The translations under genes and the position numbers were made by a program. Below are positions 43,085 to 47,066 of a stretch of DNA of 47,066 bases, piece by piece (within the stretch, counting starts at the first letter, position 1; every line of letters begins with the position of its first letter). Origin of the DNA: JBCCSZ01 sp039199225 (lineage in GTDB: Bacteria; Bacteroidota; Bacteroidia; Chitinophagales; Saprospiraceae); NCBI GenBank assembly GCA_039199225.1, contig JBCCSZ010000010.1, positions 1 to 47,066 of the forward strand, given 5' to 3'. The notes under the pieces are model-generated. The model was not told where the DNA came from and did not search any database. It saw only the letters and a program-made list of their open reading frames with translations.

Positions 43085-45280
43085 ATGGAATTTAAAGCTT
43101 ATAAAAAATTATTATTCGTTTTGGCAGGCGCCTCCTTGTTTTTGACCTCCTGCTTCAACGATTTGGATACGGTGCCATTGGATGAGGATGAAGTGACCTC
43201 TGCTGTTGTTTACGACTCACCATCTGCCTACAGACAGGTTTTGGCCAAGTTGTATGCAGGGCTCTCTGTTAGTGGTCAGCAAGGCCCTGCCGGACAGCCG
43301 GACATTTCGGGTATTGATGAGGGTTTTTCTACCTACATCCGTCAGTACTGGAAGGCTCAGGAATTGTCGACCGACGAGGCTGTCATTGCCTGGAACGATG
43401 GAAACATCCACGACTACCACGAGCAAGATTGGGATGCGAACAATGAGTTCATCACAGCGATGTACAACCGCATTTTCTACCAAATTTCTCTTTGTAATGA
43501 ATTCCTCCGGGAAACAACCGATAGCAAATTGGACGGCCGCAATGTAGATGCTGGCACTCGTTCTGAGGTAGCTGTCTTCCGGGCGGAAGCAAGATTCCTT
43601 CGGGCTTTGAGCTACTGGCACGCTTTGGATATGTTCCGCAATGTTCCCTTTGTCACAGAAGAAGACAAGGTCGGTGCTTTCTTTCCAGAGCAAATCAGTG
43701 CTGAAAATCTGTACACCTACCTGGAGTCTGAACTCTTGGAGATTGAAAATATCTTGATAGAGCCTCGCCAAAACGAATATGCCAGAGCAGACAAAGCTGC
43801 TGCTTGGATGTTATTGGCCAAACTGTATCTCAACGCTGAGGTATATGCTGGCAAAGACGCGAATACACAATGTATTACCTACTGCCAAAAGGTGATCGAT
43901 GCTGGTTACCAACTCGATGAGAACTACGAGCATTTATTCCTGGCGGATAATAATACGACGACCGGATTGATTTTTCCAGTAGCCTTTGATGGCCTTTCTA
44001 CCCGTACCTGGGGTGGGATGACCTTCGTCGTACACGCGGCTGTTGGTGGCAGCATGCCTGCGGCAGACTTCGGTCTGGATGGTGGTTGGGGTGGAACCCG
44101 GACGACCAGCGCCTTAGTCGAAAAGTTCCCTTCAACGGGTGGTAGCCTTGTTGTTGCGCCAAATCCTGGTGCTGCACATCCTGTTATTTATGTACCTGGT
44201 TCCTACCAAGGTTGGGACCCTGCGAATGAAAGTACAGTCCTAGGTTCTGTCAATGACGACGATAAGTACGAAGGTTACTTCAACTTTACAGAGCCAGATA
44301 CCAAGTTCAAAATTACAACTGGTCCTAACTGGGATGTCAACTTTGGTGACAGCGATGGTGACGGTAAATTGGATCCGGGAGGAGACGACATCGTAGCCAG
44401 TGAAGCTGGTTTTTACCGCGTCACCGTTGATCTGAACGATTCTACCTACACTGCAGAGAAAACGATTTGGGGAATCATTGGCTCTGCTACCGATGGTGGC
44501 TGGGATTCCGACACGGATATGACCTATGACGATGTGGAAGGTGCTTGGACATTGACAACCGGGCTGGTGCAGGGAGAGATCAAATTCAGAGCAAACGACG
44601 ATTGGGGAATCAACTATGGAGACAGTGGGGCAGATGCCATATTGGATTTTGATGGCTCTAACATCATCATTGAAGAAGGGAGTACCTACATCATCAAATT
44701 GTATTTGGATAAGCCAGATCACACCTACAGCATCGAAAAAGCCAGTTTTGATGGACGTGCGATGTTCTACACCGATGGACAATCCTTGGAGATCAACGAT
44801 GTTTCTCAGTTTACAGAGGGATATGCCATTACGAAATACAAAAACATCGATCGCAGTGGAGCTGTTGGATCAGATTTGACTTTCCCGGATACAGACTTTC
44901 CGATGTTCCGTTTGGCAGATGCTTACCTGATGTATGCTGAGGCAGTTGTTAGAGGTGGTACTGGAGGAGATCGTGCGACCGCTGTTCAGTATGTCAATGC
45001 TGTTAAGGAAAGAGCCTTTGGCGATTCAGGTGGAAACATTACGGATGCCGATCTGACTTTGGAATTTTTGTTGGATGAAAGAGCACGTGAGCTCTACTGG
45101 GAGTGCCACCGTAGAACGGATTTGATCCGCTTTGGGCAGTTTAGCGATGGCGATTACTTGTGGCCATTGAAGGGAGGTGTTCCTGAGGGGCGCGCTGTCA
45201 ATGCCATCCGCGATGTATTCCCTATTCCATCTTCAGACATCGGAGCCAATCCAAATCTGGATCAGAACGATGGCTATTAA
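43085..45280 (+). CDS. susD: SusD/RagB lipoprotein with an inserted SusE/F-type starch-binding tandem
   Basis: This 731-residue protein is clearly longer than usual SusD proteins (about 500-600). It has a lipoprotein signal with Cys23 (LTSC). Residues ~25-360 are the SusD helical TPR fold (AEARFLRALSYWHALDMF, DKAAAWMLLAKLYLNAEVY). Residues ~365-552 are a foreign beta-rich block with two units, starting YVPGSYQGWDP and later WGIIGSATDGGW, matching the starch-binding pair in the next gene. The SusD fold then resumes (PMFRLADAYLMYAEAVVRGG, ERARELYWECHRRTDLIRFG) to the end, so the open frame is intact. It should form the lid of the SusC channel and bind glycan; the insert would give it added binding sites. 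The insertion lies between folded halves, not at an end. Confidence 0.93.
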   Translation: MEFKAYKKLLFVLAGASLFLTSCFNDLDTVPLDEDEVTSAVVYDSPSAYRQVLAKLYAGLSVSGQQGPAGQPDISGIDEGFSTYIRQYWKAQELSTDEAVIAWNDGNIHDYHEQDWDANNEFITAMYNRIFYQISLCNEFLRETTDSKLDGRNVDAGTRSEVAVFRAEARFLRALSYWHALDMFRNVPFVTEEDKVGAFFPEQISAENLYTYLESELLEIENILIEPRQNEYARADKAAAWMLLAKLYLNAEVYAGKDANTQCITYCQKVIDAGYQLDENYEHLFLADNNTTTGLIFPVAFDGLSTRTWGGMTFVVHAAVGGSMPAADFGLDGGWGGTRTTSALVEKFPSTGGSLVVAPNPGAAHPVIYVPGSYQGWDPANESTVLGSVNDDDKYEGYFNFTEPDTKFKITTGPNWDVNFGDSDGDGKLDPGGDDIVASEAGFYRVTVDLNDSTYTAEKTIWGIIGSATDGGWDSDTDMTYDDVEGAWTLTTGLVQGEIKFRANDDWGINYGDSGADAILDFDGSNIIIEEGSTYIIKLYLDKPDHTYSIEKASFDGRAMFYTDGQSLEINDVSQFTEGYAITKYKNIDRSGAVGSDLTFPDTDFPMFRLADAYLMYAEAVVRGGTGGDRATAVQYVNAVKERAFGDSGGNITDADLTLEFLLDERARELYWECHRRTDLIRFGQFSDGDYLWPLKGGVPEGRAVNAIRDVFPIPSSDIGANPNLDQNDGY

Positions 45281-45313
45281 TCAAATTTTCTTAAAAAAAA
45301 GAACAGAAGAATC

Positions 45314-46351
45314 ATGTTGAGAAAATATATATTCATAAGTCTGACAGTATCCCTGCTGTTTTCGGCTTGTACAGAAAGAAGCTTCGACCCTATCCTGAAA
45401 GTTGAAAATGGAGCTACAATTACAGCTCCTGCTACTGGCGCTAGTTTTGTACTCACCGAAGAAAAGGCCGAAGACACATTTGCCGATTTCAGCTGGTCAC
45501 CGGCTGAATATGGTTTTGATGCAGGGGTTACTTATAGTGTAGAAATGGATGCTGCGGATGCCAATTTTGGGGACCCAGTTAGTTTGGGAACTGTCAATGC
45601 ATTGGAATTGAAGGGTGTTACCATCGGCGAAGTAAACAACGCTATGTTGATGAAATCTTTGCCAGATGGTGTGCCTACCGACGTACAAATTCGGATTGCG
45701 GCAGATGTTGTAGAGGATGTACCAACCGTGTACTCTGATCCAATTACCCTTGCCATAACGCCTTACAAGACAGCGGTGGATTATCCAAAGCTACAAGTGC
45801 CAGGGAGTTACCAGGGATGGGACCCAGGAAATACCGAGACAGTGATCTACTCTCGGGAAAGTGACAATACTTTCGAGGGCTTCCTGTATGTTGGAGATGC
45901 AGATGCTCTGCACAAATTTACGGATGGACCTAGTTGGGATGTCAACTGGGGCGATACAGGTGCTGATGGTATCCTAGACCTCGGTGGTGACGACATCGTT
46001 CTGGGGGCAGCAGGTTTCTATCGCTTCAAGGTCGATCTGAACGATTTGAGCTATTCAACGACGCTTACCAACTGGGGTGTTCTTGGTACTGCTACGCCCA
46101 ATGGTTGGGATGAAGATCAAGACTTTATCGTTGACCCTACCACAGGTGTGATGAGCATTACTTTGGACTTGGTTGCAGGTGAAATGAAATTCCGTGCAAA
46201 TGATGAGTGGGTCATTGATTTTGGTGATACCAATGGCAATGGCTCACTGGAATACGGTGGCGACAACATCATTATATCAGAAGATGGTAATTACACCATT
46301 GAGTTGTTGTTGAATGTATCCGATTACACTTACACGATCACAAAGAACTAA
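45314..46351 (+). CDS. susE: SusE-like outer-membrane starch-binding lipoprotein
   Basis: This 345-residue protein has a lipoprotein signal with Cys19 (LFSAC). Residues ~22-155 are the SusE N-terminal Ig-like domain (ITAPATGASFVLTEE, FSWSPAEYGFDAGVTYSV). Residues ~157-345 are two tandem carbohydrate-binding units, LQVPGSYQGWDPGN and WGVLGTATPNGWDEDQDF. Repeated GDTGADGILDLGGDD and GDTNGNGSLEYGGDN segments follow the strands, probably metal or turn motifs. The pair is strongly similar to the block inside the upstream SusD. It is the last gene of the operon, 33 bp after susD, followed by a terminator. It should tether starch at the cell surface. Confidence 0.92.
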   Translation: MLRKYIFISLTVSLLFSACTERSFDPILKVENGATITAPATGASFVLTEEKAEDTFADFSWSPAEYGFDAGVTYSVEMDAADANFGDPVSLGTVNALELKGVTIGEVNNAMLMKSLPDGVPTDVQIRIAADVVEDVPTVYSDPITLAITPYKTAVDYPKLQVPGSYQGWDPGNTETVIYSRESDNTFEGFLYVGDADALHKFTDGPSWDVNWGDTGADGILDLGGDDIVLGAAGFYRFKVDLNDLSYSTTLTNWGVLGTATPNGWDEDQDFIVDPTTGVMSITLDLVAGEMKFRANDEWVIDFGDTNGNGSLEYGGDNIIISEDGNYTIELLLNVSDYTYTITKN

Positions 46352-46386
46352 ATAGAGTAGACTAACTAAAGTTTTAGATCAGAATT

Positions 46387-46426
46387 GCCCTGAAGGTTTT
46401 TATTCCTTCAGGGCATTATTATTTTT
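46387..46426 (+). terminator. Intrinsic terminator of the susCDE operon
   Basis: GCCCTGAAGG (46387-46396) pairs perfectly with CCTTCAGGGC (46405-46414) around an 8-base loop, followed by ATTATTATTTTT. The next gene starts at 46431, just after it, so that gene needs either read-through or a start inside this region. Confidence 0.88.
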
Positions 46427-46430
46427 GGGC

Positions 46431-46859
46431 ATGATTGATATCCGAACCCTTCAACCACAGGAGGTCGCCAAAGCACAGGCTTTTTACAAAACGCAAAATT
46501 ACCTGACTTCCATACAGGCCAACGATATTGTCCTCGTTGCAGAAAAGGGCGACCGATTCGTTGGTATCGTCCGACTTTGTCCTGAAGAAAATTTTCTGGT
46601 CTTGAGAGGGATGTTCGTCGACTTGCCGTATTATCAACGCAAAGGCATCGGTAAACAAATGCTTCAGTCCTTGGCCTCCTTGTTCGGAGCGCAAGAAGTT
46701 TACTGTCTACCTTATGATCACCTACAGGATTTTTATGGAGTTATTGGTTTTAAAAAGATAAATGCAGCTGATGCACCTACCGTGATGCGAGATCGGTTGC
46801 AGAAGTACAGCAAGCGTTTTGATGGTTTGATTTTGATGAAGCGGACGGCAGTAGGGTAG
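46431..46859 (+). CDS. GNAT-family N-acetyltransferase
   Basis: This is a 142-residue cytoplasmic enzyme of the GCN5-related family. The acetyl-CoA loop Q-R-K-G-I-G (QRKGIGKQML) is preceded by the family strand LVLRGMFVDLPYY, and the terminal FYGVIGFKKI strand is present. Both standard GNAT motifs and the length fit. The start at 46431 (MIDIRTLQP) is preferred over a non-ATG start at 46425. The substrate is unknown. It lies only 4 bp after the sus terminator and is probably not functionally part of that locus. Confidence 0.9.
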   Translation: MIDIRTLQPQEVAKAQAFYKTQNYLTSIQANDIVLVAEKGDRFVGIVRLCPEENFLVLRGMFVDLPYYQRKGIGKQMLQSLASLFGAQEVYCLPYDHLQDFYGVIGFKKINAADAPTVMRDRLQKYSKRFDGLILMKRTAVG

Positions 46860-47037
46860 GAGGTTAAAAAAACTGGTATGTTATGTCACGAAGATGAATT
46901 CTTTTGCTTCTAATAATGAGAAATACAAGCAGTTGGCAGCTATCGGGTTGACAATTAAGTTGGAGAGAAACTGTTTAAGTCTGCGTTGGCTGTGCAGGTT
47001 TTTTTTAATAAAAAGTGCAATTAAATAAAAAAGATAC

Positions 47038-47045
47038 TATATTTG
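47038..47045 (+). promoter_or_regulatory. Possible promoter -7 element for a gene beyond the window
   Basis: TATATTTG matches the Bacteroidota -7 consensus exactly, in an AT-rich stretch after the GNAT gene. No TTG at the right -33 distance is visible. A short open frame at 46894-47028 covers part of the region but has no supporting features. The gene it would serve lies outside the window. Confidence 0.35.
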
Positions 47046-47066
47046 TTTTGAGTTGCGTTAAATAAA

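Noticed and set aside
46894..47028. 44-codon plus-strand frame after the GNAT gene
   Set aside because: No GG motif, no conserved features and AT-rich end; chance is sufficient.

Overview
The window reads as chromosomal DNA of a free-living Bacteroidota, most likely class Saprospiria (Lewinella / Haliscomenobacter-like). This is inferred from several signs: four large exported proteins with C-terminal type IX secretion (T9SS) sorting domains, a SusC/SusD/SusE operon with a hybrid two-component regulator, an ECF sigma + TPR/anti-sigma + CHAT-TPR cluster, lipoproteins with short Cys lipoboxes, TAnnTTTG-type promoter elements, and little Shine-Dalgarno signal. No rRNA, tRNA, transposase, phage gene or CRISPR array was seen.

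Region by region. 1-400: two tandem leftward genes for 55-residue peptides ending in an IKGGG double-glycine motif and a short Pro/Asp tail, on a ~203-bp duplicated unit. 400-1297: no convincing gene. 1298-3511 (+): Tat-exported Gfo/Idh/MocA oxidoreductase, small membrane protein, exported small protein. 3518-8152 (-): class II Fic protein, lipoprotein, group III truncated globin, exported protein, DUF427 protein, small lipoprotein, AlkB-like dioxygenase. 8230-12293: ECF sigma factor and membrane-anchored TPR/anti-sigma-like protein (+), meeting head-to-head a 912-residue TPR-CHAT peptidase-like protein (-). 12620-12778 (+): a third IKGG peptide. 12832-16943 (-): surface adhesin-like protein, helical cytoplasmic protein, short anti-sigma-like protein, with a candidate structured RNA between the last two. 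17152-29923: a very large Cys-rich T9SS protein, a polytopic membrane protein and an M1 peptidase (both -), a choice-of-anchor/phytase-esterase chimera and a VCBS/ASPIC protein. 30211-46351: an alpha-glucan utilisation region. 46431-46859: GNAT acetyltransferase.

How the genes fit together. The clearest functional unit is the glucan locus: a secreted GH13 amylase (30211-33030), a hybrid sensor kinase/AraC regulator (35500-39741, -), and divergent from it susC-susD-susE (40104-46351). The SusD here is unusual: about 190 residues resembling the SusE/SusF starch-binding tandem, and closely resembling the C-terminal half of the neighbouring SusE, are inserted inside the SusD fold. Substrate capture appears to be built into the SusD lid.

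The least explained part is the set of three small IKGG peptides, one of them next to the ECF/CHAT cluster. They look like double-glycine leader (RiPP or secreted peptide) precursors, but no modifying enzyme or C39 transporter lies in the window, and the tandem pair lacks Cys, Ser and Lys in the predicted core. Whether the CHAT protein acts on such peptides is an open hypothesis.
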